Assembly (NCBI GenBank): GCA_900319695.1
Contig: ONPN01000046.1
Location: 1-38,373, forward strand
DNA: 38,373 bases
Direction of reading: 5' to 3'
From: an uncultured Eubacteriales bacterium
GTDB lineage: Bacteria; Bacillota; Clostridia; Oscillospirales; Oscillospiraceae
The position numbers and the translations under genes are program-made. The notes under the pieces are model-generated. The model made no database searches. It saw only the letters and a program-made list of their open reading frames with translations, and was not told the origin of the DNA. This document shows positions 31,663 to 38,373 of the stretch, in pieces; positions within the stretch are counted from its first letter, which is position 1, and each line of letters opens with the position of its first letter.

Positions 31663-32095
31663 GCAGAACCCCGCTCTTGACGATATAGAGGTGCTGATCC
31701 GCGCGGCAGAGGAGGACCCGCAGATTTTGGCGATGATCCGGCACCTGTCTGACACGTCATTGGAAAGCATTCCCGTTTATGACCGAAATGAGGTGCGGAG
31801 AATGATTCCGGTCAAAGAAATTGTCAGTATCAACGCCAACGGAAAGCTGATCAATGTCGTGACCGATAATGACAACTTCTATTTGCGACAGCCGCTGAAA
31901 AACCTTGAATGCACTTTGGATGAGCGCCGTTTTGTAAGGATTTCCCGCTATGAGATCGTAAATATTTCAAAGGTTACAGGCTATGATTTCACCATCGCGG
32001 GCACACTTCGGCTGGAGCTGGCTGGGGGAATGGAAACCTGGGCTTCCAGACGATGTATCCCGCAGATCCGCAAGAGACTATTGGGAAAGGAATGA
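31637..32095 (+). CDS. LytTR-family DNA-binding regulator without receiver domain
   Basis: 152 aa from the ATG at 31637, with GGGGA 6 bases upstream. Residues about 48-148 are a LytTR domain: EVRRMIPVKEIVSINANGKL, VVTDNDNFYLRQPLKNLE, RRFVRISRYEIVNISKV. The N-terminal 45 residues (KTIRIRFEQNPALDDIEVLI) are the short helical piece seen in stand-alone LytTR regulators. It should bind paired repeats upstream of its targets. The stop overlaps a possible start of the next gene (ATGA), a DUF3021 protein, its usual partner and possible membrane inhibitor. Confidence 0.92.
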   Translation: MKTIRIRFEQNPALDDIEVLIRAAEEDPQILAMIRHLSDTSLESIPVYDRNEVRRMIPVKEIVSINANGKLINVVTDNDNFYLRQPLKNLECTLDERRFVRISRYEIVNISKVTGYDFTIAGTLRLELAGGMETWASRRCIPQIRKRLLGKE

Positions 32096-32100
32096 GCGGC

Positions 32101-32580
32101 ATGCGGAAGAAAGTATTGATACATGGCGGGATAGGCTTTTTGGTCGGGATGGTGTTGGTGATGCTCATTCCCGCCATCTCCAATCTCGCAGAGGACGGCA
32201 CGGCGAGGCTGGTCAGTTCCTCACTCATTGCCCGCGTGGGAAGCGCGCAGGCAGCTTTTGTAATGTCTCTTCTCATGTATGGGTTGTACGGCTCGTGCTG
32301 CCTCGGCGGGATGCTGCTGTATGAGATCGAACGTTGGCCTCTCGCCCTTGCCACCGCCGTACACTATTTCGGCATTGCGCTGGGTTATTGGCTCGTCTCC
32401 CTGCTCCTTTGCTGGGAGTTGACATGGAGGGAACTACTGTTCATCGAGGGGCTGATGGCCGTCGGCTTTGTTCTGATCTGGCTCGTGCTGTATCTGCGCT
32501 ACAAGGCGGAGGTGCGGGAACTGAATCATCTGAATGAAATGGAACAACGATTCCAGCCGGATGACACCTGTCAACGTTGA
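32101..32580 (+). CDS. DUF3021 membrane protein, LytTR partner
   Basis: 159 aa from the ATG at 32101; GGGAAAGG lies 10 bases upstream. An in-frame ATG at 32092 overlaps the LytTR stop but is only 1 base from that site. It has four membrane helices (about 4-24, 44-66, 76-98, 103-128) and a charged, probably coiled C-terminus (EVRELNHLNEMEQRF). DUF3021 proteins are almost always coded after a LytTR gene and in some systems hold the regulator at the membrane. Confidence 0.88.
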   Translation: MRKKVLIHGGIGFLVGMVLVMLIPAISNLAEDGTARLVSSSLIARVGSAQAAFVMSLLMYGLYGSCCLGGMLLYEIERWPLALATAVHYFGIALGYWLVSLLLCWELTWRELLFIEGLMAVGFVLIWLVLYLRYKAEVRELNHLNEMEQRFQPDDTCQR

Positions 32581-32679
32581 CGATAATATCCGCAAAAAAG
32601 GTGCTCTCAAGTGTGACATTTTTGTGTCAAAGCCTGTGCTACGCTAAAACTGCAAGGGCAAAACCAAAATCTGCCGGAT

Positions 32680-32820
32680 ATGCCCGGACGAAAAAGCGTC
32701 TTGGCAACCATCTCCAATGTTTACGGAAGTGTATCCCTCACCGCCGCCTGGCACTTCAACGGCACCTGCAGCGGCATCCCCATCGGCACCGTCTATGCGA
32801 GCGGCATGGCGAATATTTAA
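32680..32820 (+). CDS. Uncertain 46-codon frame, possible gene remnant
   Basis: It reads MPGRKSVLATISNVYGSVSL and ends SGIPIGTVYASGMANI. No convincing ribosome site is present. The sequence between the DUF3021 gene and 32912 holds nothing else except a small TGACA/TGTCA pairing near 32615. It could be the 3' end of a lost exported protein. Confidence 0.25.
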   Translation: MPGRKSVLATISNVYGSVSLTAAWHFNGTCSGIPIGTVYASGMANI

Positions 32821-32911
32821 GAAGAGCACTACAAAATCGTGCAAAGCTGCAGTGTATAGATCCTTATCATGAGAAAAACCAATTAAAGAAATGAAAAAAG
32901 GAGCAATCAAC

Positions 32912-33223
32912 ATGAAGAACAGTCCCTACAGCGAAATGGTCAAAAAGTACAGAGAGCAAGCGGTTGGAGCCGAAATGGCAGCTCTCTCCGATCGGGATCT
33001 GGAGAGGGTTGCCGGCGGCGTGGGCGGCGCAGACGAGGCTACTTGCCCGGTCTGCGGAAAGGCTATGCGGGTTGACAAGAGCTTCGGCGACCCTGTCTGG
33101 TTCTGCGACAAATGCGACGTAACTCAGATCGCTTCCGACGCGGAATTTATTGAGATCGTAAAATATATGGAGAAGCTCGGCTGTCCCGTCGACTACCCCG
33201 TTTGGTGGAACCAGATCAAGTGA
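32912..33223 (+). CDS. Peptide with double-glycine leader and zinc ribbon
   Basis: 103 aa from the ATG at 32912, which has AAAAAGGAG about 9 bases upstream; the ATG at 32891 lies before that site. Residues 1-36 look like a bacteriocin-type leader: helical, charged, ending LSDRDLERVAGG, with the double glycine where C39-type peptidase exporters cut. A second GG follows at once. Residues about 44-70 are a zinc ribbon (CPVCG, then CDKC after 16 residues). The tail is acidic with Trp-Trp near the end. It heads a run of exported proteins. Modification and exporter are not identified. Whether it is cleaved is inference. Confidence 0.8.
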   Translation: MKNSPYSEMVKKYREQAVGAEMAALSDRDLERVAGGVGGADEATCPVCGKAMRVDKSFGDPVWFCDKCDVTQIASDAEFIEIVKYMEKLGCPVDYPVWWNQIK

Positions 33224-33261
33224 TACTCCGGATAATAAATATAGAAAAAGGAGAACGCAAC

Positions 33262-34989
33262 ATGAAAAAAACAATCGCATTCGTATTGATGATCTGCATG
33301 CTGCTGTCCATGCCGGCCTTTGCCGCAGCGAACGCTCCACCCTTTGTCGGGAATTGGAAGATCTATTCCATGGAGGGCGACATGCCCGTGCCGCATGAAC
33401 AGCTCACAGGCACCTTCATGGACAACATTGCCGCGACATTAAGCGCGGACGGAAAACTGAGCGTCAGCATGTTCGGCGAGGTCATCGAGGATGTCTGGAC
33501 CGACAACGGCGACGGCACCGGCATCTTCAACATCAACGGATACTCATGTCAGATGAGCGTGCGCAACGGCTTCCTGTGGGTTGACATGGGCGCTGACATG
33601 TCTAATTCTTTTTACGTGTTTGAAAAGAGTGAGCAGTCCGCCGGGGAACTGGCCGGGTCGACCGAGATTGACTGGAGTGCCGTTCAGACGGAATACAGCT
33701 ATCATATGCCGGAGCAGGAGAAAAGCGACTCCCTGCTTGCGGGGCAGTGGCGCTTTTACTCCCGCGAGAGCAGCGACGGAGATGTCCCGCACGAGGCGCT
33801 GGCGGAGCTCAAGGAGCAGGGCCTCGACTATGCGGGCGAGTGGACCATCAGCATCCAGGATGACGGCTGGTTTAAGATTAATGACTTCAACGGCTTTGAG
33901 CAAAACAACTGGACAGACGCCGGCAACGACACCGGCTCTCTTAATCTAAACGGTGAAAACTGCACGTTCTCCATTAAAAACGGTCTTCTGGTTCTGCGCG
34001 CCCCCGACAGTGTGACCAGATACGAAAAGATAGTTCCCATCGGCACGACCGGGTACTATGTCGTTGTTCCAGCGGATTATGTTGAGGGCGCAGTCACCGA
34101 AAGAGAACGGCAGGACGACATGGTCGCTTATTACCGCAGCGAAGCGCATCTGATGGATTTTGACGTGTATCAGTTCGCGGCCGAAGGCCGCAGTCTTGCG
34201 GAGTATGCGGCCGACGAGGCGGAGGAATACGGTGCCGCTGGTATTGAAGACGTAACGGTCAACAGCATTTCGCTTGCTCTGTATAAATCCGTGGAACAGT
34301 ACGACGATAGTTTTTTCCGGGTGGCAAACTATCTCTTTGAGGCGGGGGATGATTTCGGTGAACTGTCCTTCTGGCTGGACGGTGAAGACGCTGAGGCGCT
34401 GGCCGGGCAGATCATCGGCAGTCTCTTTGAAAAGCAGGAGCAAAAGGACATCCGCGGCATGGTCGTGGAGAAACTGCCCAGCGACTTCATTGACCGTTAC
34501 AGTGTACGCGGCTATGATGGAGAGCTCTACGAGGGCGAGTACATCGGCTTTGAGGCTCTGGACCCGGGGGCCGAGGTGACACTCTCCAGACGCGGTTCGG
34601 ATTGGTGGATTGAAAAGGAGGATGACTGGTCCTGGTCTCACGACGAGCCGGCGCTCCCTGAGGGCGTGTACACCACGGCGGACGGGATCGTGATCGACGA
34701 GCTGAGTGTGCGGCTCGCCGGCGGTCGGATCTGGAGCTTTGGCTACGCGCTTCATAATCCCAACAACGAAACCATGTATTTTGACCCTTCCCCCTTCGTA
34801 TTGAAGACCGCAGACGGCACGGAAATCAGAACGGCGGCCCCCTATGTCTCCGCCGATGAGATCTGGGCCAACAACGTAACGCGCGTCTCGACCACCATCA
34901 TGTCGCCGGAGCTTGTGAATCTCGGAGACGAGATTTCCTTCTGGTATAACGGGACCTTCCTCGGTACAGTGATCTCGCAGGAGTTTTGA
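33262..34989 (+). CDS. Large exported protein, function unknown
   Basis: 575 aa from the ATG at 33262 (AAAAAGGAG upstream; the frame runs back to 33202 over the previous gene's end). The signal peptide is MKKTIAFVLMICMLLSMPAFA. Two similar lipocalin-like or beta-barrel-like modules follow (GNWKIYSMEGD-DGTGIFNINGYSC at about 25-110, and GQWRFYSRESSDG-DTGSLNLNGENC at about 165-265). A middle domain (about 270-430) and a last beta-rich domain with DELSVRLAGGRIWSFGYALH follow. The protein is acidic. No enzyme motif is seen. It lies in the same gene run as the zinc-ribbon peptide, 38 bases downstream. Confidence 0.85.
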   Translation: MKKTIAFVLMICMLLSMPAFAAANAPPFVGNWKIYSMEGDMPVPHEQLTGTFMDNIAATLSADGKLSVSMFGEVIEDVWTDNGDGTGIFNINGYSCQMSVRNGFLWVDMGADMSNSFYVFEKSEQSAGELAGSTEIDWSAVQTEYSYHMPEQEKSDSLLAGQWRFYSRESSDGDVPHEALAELKEQGLDYAGEWTISIQDDGWFKINDFNGFEQNNWTDAGNDTGSLNLNGENCTFSIKNGLLVLRAPDSVTRYEKIVPIGTTGYYVVVPADYVEGAVTERERQDDMVAYYRSEAHLMDFDVYQFAAEGRSLAEYAADEAEEYGAAGIEDVTVNSISLALYKSVEQYDDSFFRVANYLFEAGDDFGELSFWLDGEDAEALAGQIIGSLFEKQEQKDIRGMVVEKLPSDFIDRYSVRGYDGELYEGEYIGFEALDPGAEVTLSRRGSDWWIEKEDDWSWSHDEPALPEGVYTTADGIVIDELSVRLAGGRIWSFGYALHNPNNETMYFDPSPFVLKTADGTEIRTAAPYVSADEIWANNVTRVSTTIMSPELVNLGDEISFWYNGTFLGTVISQEF

Positions 34990-35024
34990 GAAAATTCGTG
35001 TATATAAAGAAGGAGAAATGTATA

Positions 35025-35222
35025 ATGAATATCAAAATTCTCAACACGATCATCCCTGCTGCCTCCGTTGTGATTTTCTTCGTTTGGGGCTGGATCGAAG
35101 GCGGCAATGAGCACAGTTGGATCATTTTCATGATCGGCGGTGGACTCATGGCCATTCTGTCAGTAATCGACAAGAATAAGAAGCAAGAGGCAGTGAAGAA
35201 AGACGAAGACGACAGAAAATAG
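35025..35222 (+). CDS. Small membrane protein, two helices
   Basis: 65 aa from the ATG at 35025, with AAGGAG 9 bases upstream; a longer frame starts inside the previous gene. Helices lie at about residues 7-23 (IIPAASVVIFFVWGWI) and 29-45 (WIIFMIGGGLMAILSVI), then a Lys/Asp/Glu-rich tail. It is placed between two exported proteins. No family is recognised. Confidence 0.75.
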   Translation: MNIKILNTIIPAASVVIFFVWGWIEGGNEHSWIIFMIGGGLMAILSVIDKNKKQEAVKKDEDDRK

Positions 35223-35253
35223 ACTGCAGAATGACGTTTTGAGGAGAATACAT

Positions 35254-36984
35254 ATGAAAAGCAGAAACACTCTCAGTCTGTTTCTTATATTCGCCATGCT
35301 GATCACGTTAGTTGCCTGCACCGGCGGAACCGCCTGGGCTGCCGGGGCCGACGCGGAGATTGACACGCAGATCAACCTCATCTTTACGCAGCTTGATAAA
35401 CTGCTGCAAAAGGACGGCGAACAACCGTGGTATTATTCCGTAACAGATCTCGATCACGATGGATATGTAGAGTTTATCGCGGCGTCCCAGCACCCGCTGG
35501 ATCGCTCCGCAAACGTAAGAGTCTGGGAAGTCAGCACCGACGGAAGCGCGCTGACGGAGTGTGTTCTCGTCAAAAATCCGGATGAATCCTTCCCGGATAT
35601 TCTGGCGGACTGTGCCGATACCTTTTATGAGGCCGGAACCGATACCTGGTCCTATTTGTTCTATGACAATGTTGTTCTCTCCGCCAATGAAGTCTACACC
35701 AGCAAAAGCGCCTATCATCTGAAGGACGGGGCGATCAGCTACCAGGCTTTTGCGGTCGAGCATGCGCTTGTTGAAAACGGCTGGAGAAGCGTCTCCCACA
35801 CGGATGCCAACGGTATTGCGATCTCCCAGGAGCAGTATAATGCAGCCGGCGTGAACTCCTTCCCCGGCGCAGAGCGATGCAGTACCAATTTCGACTGGTT
35901 TACCGTCAGTGATATCGGCAATCTCTCGCGGCTGGCGGACAGTTTCGCGGTCTTTACAGGCAGAAAGGCTCCGACAGAGGTCTTCCCGGTTCCGAAGCCG
36001 GAGGCCCTGCAGAAACCGGCAGCTTCGCCGGCACCTTCCGCGCCTCCTGCTCCGGCGCCGACGCCTGCGCCGGTTTATCTCAGCATTACCAAAAATCCCA
36101 CCAATGAAAACAGGCGGGAAAATGAGACGGCGCTGTTTGTCTCCTGCGCAAACGTCTATGAGTCTCTTTCCTGGACGATGATCTCACCCGACGGAGGCGA
36201 GTATACGGTGCAGAGCTTCCGAAATCGTTTCCCCCGGGCCAGCGTGACCGGCGAATACAGCACCACCCTGAGTATCGAAGATACTGCCGTGGACATGAGC
36301 GGATGGGGCGCTTACTGCACCTTCTATTACAGAGGCCAGACCGCGCGGACTACAACAGCCTGGCTTTATGTGAGTGAGAATAAGCCGCAGCCCACGCCCG
36401 GAGGCACCTATTCCGGCACTGTCGTTGACTGGACCTACAACACAGTGATGATCAACGTGGAGGGACAGGTTACGGCAACGATCTCCCGGAGTCTTTGCGA
36501 TGTGGACGGCGACCTTTATTATGGCGCACCTGCTTCGGTCGATTGGAATGGGGTCAGTATCACCTACTGCTTCATCTGGGGCAGCCATCCCTCCCCGGAA
36601 CCGACCTACGGCTCTATGGGCGGCAACATCTATCAGGATACGGCATACTCGGTTTATGTTGTGCTTCAGGACGGAAGCGCCTGGCATCTTGACGCCAGCC
36701 TTGTCAGTGTTCCCGACGGCGTCTCGATTGACGGCGCGAGCTGTACAGTCTACTACACCGGTTATCCAAGCGACAGCACCATTTACCTGGTCGAGGTCTA
36801 TGGCTATACGCCCATCTATCCCGATGAGCCATGGTATCCTGATCCCGAGCCGTGGTATCCCGGCAAGCCCGATCCGTTTTACCCCGGTATTCCGAAATAC
36901 ATCTCCTGTCCAAATTGTGGGATCGACGTGAGGGCAGATCTGAGCATTTGCCCGTATTGTGATACAGTACTCTGGGACTACTGA
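35254..36984 (+). CDS. Exported Pro-rich protein with C-terminal zinc ribbon
   Basis: 576 aa from the ATG at 35254, with GAGGAG upstream. The signal is MKSRNTLSLFLIFAMLITLV with LVAC as a possible lipobox (Cys 22), though an AWA cut site also occurs. Residues about 30-235 form a globular domain (TDLDHDGYVEFIAASQ, Ca-loop-like). A Pro/Ala linker (about 250-275) and Ig-like regions (about 277-380, 385-500) follow. Next is a WYPDPEPWYPGKPDPFYPG stretch, and last a zinc ribbon (CPNCG, then CPYC after 11 residues). Zinc ribbons are common in the cytoplasm and odd on an exported protein. Part of the same gene run; function unknown. Confidence 0.85.
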   Translation: MKSRNTLSLFLIFAMLITLVACTGGTAWAAGADAEIDTQINLIFTQLDKLLQKDGEQPWYYSVTDLDHDGYVEFIAASQHPLDRSANVRVWEVSTDGSALTECVLVKNPDESFPDILADCADTFYEAGTDTWSYLFYDNVVLSANEVYTSKSAYHLKDGAISYQAFAVEHALVENGWRSVSHTDANGIAISQEQYNAAGVNSFPGAERCSTNFDWFTVSDIGNLSRLADSFAVFTGRKAPTEVFPVPKPEALQKPAASPAPSAPPAPAPTPAPVYLSITKNPTNENRRENETALFVSCANVYESLSWTMISPDGGEYTVQSFRNRFPRASVTGEYSTTLSIEDTAVDMSGWGAYCTFYYRGQTARTTTAWLYVSENKPQPTPGGTYSGTVVDWTYNTVMINVEGQVTATISRSLCDVDGDLYYGAPASVDWNGVSITYCFIWGSHPSPEPTYGSMGGNIYQDTAYSVYVVLQDGSAWHLDASLVSVPDGVSIDGASCTVYYTGYPSDSTIYLVEVYGYTPIYPDEPWYPDPEPWYPGKPDPFYPGIPKYISCPNCGIDVRADLSICPYCDTVLWDY

Positions 36985-37010
36985 CCCGATTAAAGAAGGA
37001 GACGAGAAAA

Positions 37011-37135
37011 ATGGACACTGGAAAAATCATGCAAATGGATGAGCAACTCGAAAAAGTCCCTGGAGGCACTGTTCTTCCCTATGTCGTTCAGCCGGGCGAC
37101 AGTCTTAGAATGATTGCGAACAAATATCATATACC
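37011..37135 (+). pseudogene. Double-glycine-leader LysM protein, truncated by IS remnant
   Basis: The ATG at 37011 has AAGGAG upstream. The start reads MDTGKIMQMDEQLEKVPGG, again a short leader ending in a double glycine, followed by YVVQPGDSLRMIANKYHIPV, the first half of a LysM domain (peptidoglycan binding, usually about 44 residues). From about 37130 the sequence becomes IS1182 transposase in another frame. The original frame runs on without meaning to 37250. The intact gene would have been a leader-LysM protein, a likely cell-wall-binding secreted product. Confidence 0.7.
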
Positions 37136-37603
37136 TGTGCAAACGGAAAGGCGATCACGTTTGACGGCATTAAGAAAACCGCTTCTCAAAATGGTTTTAA
37201 GATGGAAACCTCAATATACAGTTGCAAAGACTGTGCGGGCTGTCCAATGAAGGGAAAATGTATCCGCGCCTGTGGAAGTAAAAAGCCGTTGGAAGAAAGA
37301 AACAAGGTTATCTATGTCTCCAAGCGCTTTGCCAGACAGAGAGAAACGATGGAAGAACGCATCAGCACTTACGAAGGAAAGCTGATCCGAGTAAATCGCA
37401 GCATCCAGGCCGAGGGTGTTTTTGCCATGACCAAGGAAGACATGGGGTTTCGTAGATTTCTTCTGCGCAGCGCGGTCAAGGTTGAAGTGGAATGGACTTT
37501 GCTCAGCTTGGCATACAACGTCCTCAAACTTCATCATAAGATTCAAAAAGGCCGCTTGGGAACGGGCCTCGTGGTTCCCACGAGTTTTCCGGCGGGGCTG
37601 TAG
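37130..37603 (+). mobile_element. IS1182-family transposase, 3' remnant
   Basis: About 157 codons without a start. Homology begins at YTCANGK (37130) and includes the zinc-type cluster CKDCAGCPMKGKC, the block ERISTYEGKLIRVNRSIQAE, GVFAMTKEDMGFRRFLLRS and the end LLSLAYNVLKLHHKIQKGRL. All are typical of the C-terminal third of IS1182 transposases. The catalytic DDE core is mostly missing, so it cannot move by itself. It directly interrupts the LysM gene. Confidence 0.85.
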
Positions 37604-37812
37604 TATACCAGGCAACTGAATATGGAAAAGCCATCTGGGAGCGCCGCTTTTTTGTGGTACTCTCTGGATGGTTTTTCACATTTTCGGTGGCAGTTGTGCT
37701 TCGTAAAGCCTTGTTTTCCACAATCTACGCCAATTCAAAGAGGCGCTGCCTCTCAATAGCTCCTTTTGCTATTTTGAGACAACGCCTTTGCTTAGCTTCA
37801 TCAGATTCAAAT
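37604..37812. other. Right flank of the IS remnant with hairpins
   Basis: A stem-loop at 37626-37676 (AAAAGCCATCTGGGAG with CTCTCTGGATGGTTTTT) could be a terminator. A 20-base imperfect inverted repeat (37741-37760 with 37768-37787, 16 matches) ends AGGCG/CGCCT and may mark the IS end. No gene is seen. Confidence 0.45.
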
Positions 37813-37948
37813 CTTGCCTCCCCCCGTCGGGGGGAGGTGTCACGAAGTGACGGAGTGGGGAAAGTCGCAGCACCCCGCCCCCCTCTCAGTCACGGCGCTT
37901 GCGTGAGACGCGCCGCGACAGCTCCCCCCAACGGAGGGGGGAGCCAAG
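37813..37948. repeat. Nested palindromic repeat of CCTCCCCC type
   Basis: 136 bp. The ends are inverted copies (CTTGCCTCCCCCC and GGGGGGAGCCAAG, one mismatch). Inside are further hairpins (CCTCCCCC/GGGGGAGG, GTCAC/GTGAC, and a right-hand CTCCCCCC/GGGGGGAG). The pattern matches highly dispersed, non-coding repeats known from gut Clostridia genomes. Confidence 0.7.
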
Positions 37949-37998
37949 CTGCGCGCCGCGGGGGAACAGTTTGCGTCTGCTTTCTTTTACACCTAAAC

Positions 37999-38159
37999 CT
38001 ATTTCCTCTCCGCTGTCAATTCCTGATACATCTTCATCAGCTCCGCGACGCATTTGGGCTCGGAGTTGAGCCTGCCCCAGAAGCCGTAGGCCTGCATGAC
38101 CGCCTTGTCGTTTAACTGGTGGGCCTTGCGCAGCTCCGGCGGCATGGTCAAGGATCATA
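37999..38159 (-). pseudogene. C-terminal piece of a restriction-modification DNA methyltransferase
   Basis: 48 codons read TMPPELRKAHQLNDKAVMQA and end CVAELMKMYQELTAERK, recalling the last 50 residues of class I SAM-dependent (type IIL/YeeA-like) DNA methyltransferases. Just upstream TAT GAT CC would give the Y-D-P that normally precedes L-T-M-P-P, but a single missing base shifts the frame. Beyond it the match stops at a hairpin repeat. It is therefore a broken gene end. Confidence 0.6.
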
Positions 38160-38163
38160 TTGT

Positions 38164-38226
38164 AGGGGAGGGGCTTGCCCCCTCCCGGCAGAATGAGGTT
38201 TGTTCTGCGTATTCGCCCGGGCGAAT
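38164..38226. repeat. Three consecutive hairpins next to the methyltransferase fragment
   Basis: GGGAGGGGC/GCCCCCTCCC, GCAGAA/TTCTGC (38188-38208) and a perfect 16-base palindrome ATTCGCCCGGGCGAAT (38211-38226). It begins TAGGGG like the element at 9388-9470, and may be a related MITE-like insertion. Confidence 0.5.
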
Positions 38227-38238
38227 TTGAGGAAATGC

Positions 38239-38373
38239 ATGTCATACCTTGCCAAAAACAGCATTCGCTTTTGCGATTCGATCATGATAGAGATATCAAT
38301 TCGATCTTGGAAGCGGGATGTTATTATTAAGGTAATAACTCCAAGGCTGTCCCTGCGTGTTGAAATTTACATT
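38239..38373 (+). CDS. Possible start of a gene running off the window
   Basis: 45 open codons from an ATG that has GAGG 6 bases upstream, reading MSYLAKNSIRFCDSIM. No family is recognised and the frame is cut by the window end. It could be chance. Confidence 0.25.
   Translation, partial: MSYLAKNSIRFCDSIMIEISIRSWKRDVIIKVITPRLSLRVEIYI

Noticed and set aside
36820-36900. Tandem repeat/CRISPR-like pattern in TGGTATCC units
   Set aside because: It codes a Pro/Trp/Tyr-rich stretch of an exported protein; the units are short, irregular and without spacers.
37886-38245. 119-codon minus frame at the right edge
   Set aside because: It runs through two hairpin repeats in a frame different from the methyltransferase fragment and has no recognisable content.

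Overview
The window looks like a chromosomal segment of a high-GC, anaerobic, gut-type Clostridium-class Firmicute, most likely Oscillospiraceae (Oscillibacter/Lawsonibacter-like). Supporting signs are strong GGAGG-type ribosome sites, TTGACA/TATAAT promoters with 17-18 bp spacing, a TPP-riboswitch-controlled ThiT, an rpmH-rnpA-yidD-yidC-jag cluster and several dispersed hairpin repeats. The genus is inference.

Layout. (1) 1-5.3 kb: end of a dispersed repeat, a secreted protein, a Tat translocase operon (two TatA/B-like subunits and TatC), a GT2 glycosyltransferase and a polytopic membrane protein. (2) 5.4-11.6 kb: an extracytoplasmic redox module. It has a Tat-signal flavoprotein with an FMN-binding domain and an FAD domain, a five-heme NrfA-type nitrite reductase fused to an N-terminal FMN-binding domain, and the System II cytochrome c assembly pair ResB and CcsA. 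The Tat genes upstream could export the flavoprotein and ResB/CcsA could mature the cytochrome. (3) 11.6-15.8 kb, minus strand: acpP, jag, yidC, yidD, rnpA and a 44-codon rpmH, with a mobile-type repeat between rpmH and rnpA. (4) 15.8-18.2 kb: thiT under a TPP riboswitch, a SIMPL-domain protein and nadE. (5) 18.2-23.9 kb, minus strand: four tandem paralogous leucine-rich-repeat surface proteins, three of them lipoproteins, running into nadE. (6) 24.15-24.4 kb: tRNA-Asp and tRNA-Thr, with a duplicated tRNA-Thr 3' end and a terminator.

(7) 24.4-38.4 kb looks accessory and by eye is more AT-rich. It starts with a truncated old-yellow-enzyme gene. An operon follows, transcribed leftward, coding for an ABC-2 exporter (ATPase, two permeases) overlapped by a membrane-bound SpoIIE-type phosphatase. 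Rightward come a LytTR regulator with its DUF3021 partner and a run of small and secreted proteins, each behind a strong ribosome site: a zinc-ribbon peptide with a double-glycine leader, a 575-aa exported protein, a 65-aa membrane protein and an exported Pro-rich protein ending in a zinc ribbon. Last is a second double-glycine-leader protein carrying a LysM start, cut off by an IS1182-type transposase remnant. The right edge holds hairpin repeats and a frameshifted piece of a restriction-modification methyltransferase. The most interesting items are the FMN-NrfA fusion module, the LRR lipoprotein array and the double-glycine/zinc-ribbon/LysM cassette. No CRISPR array or complete IS was seen.
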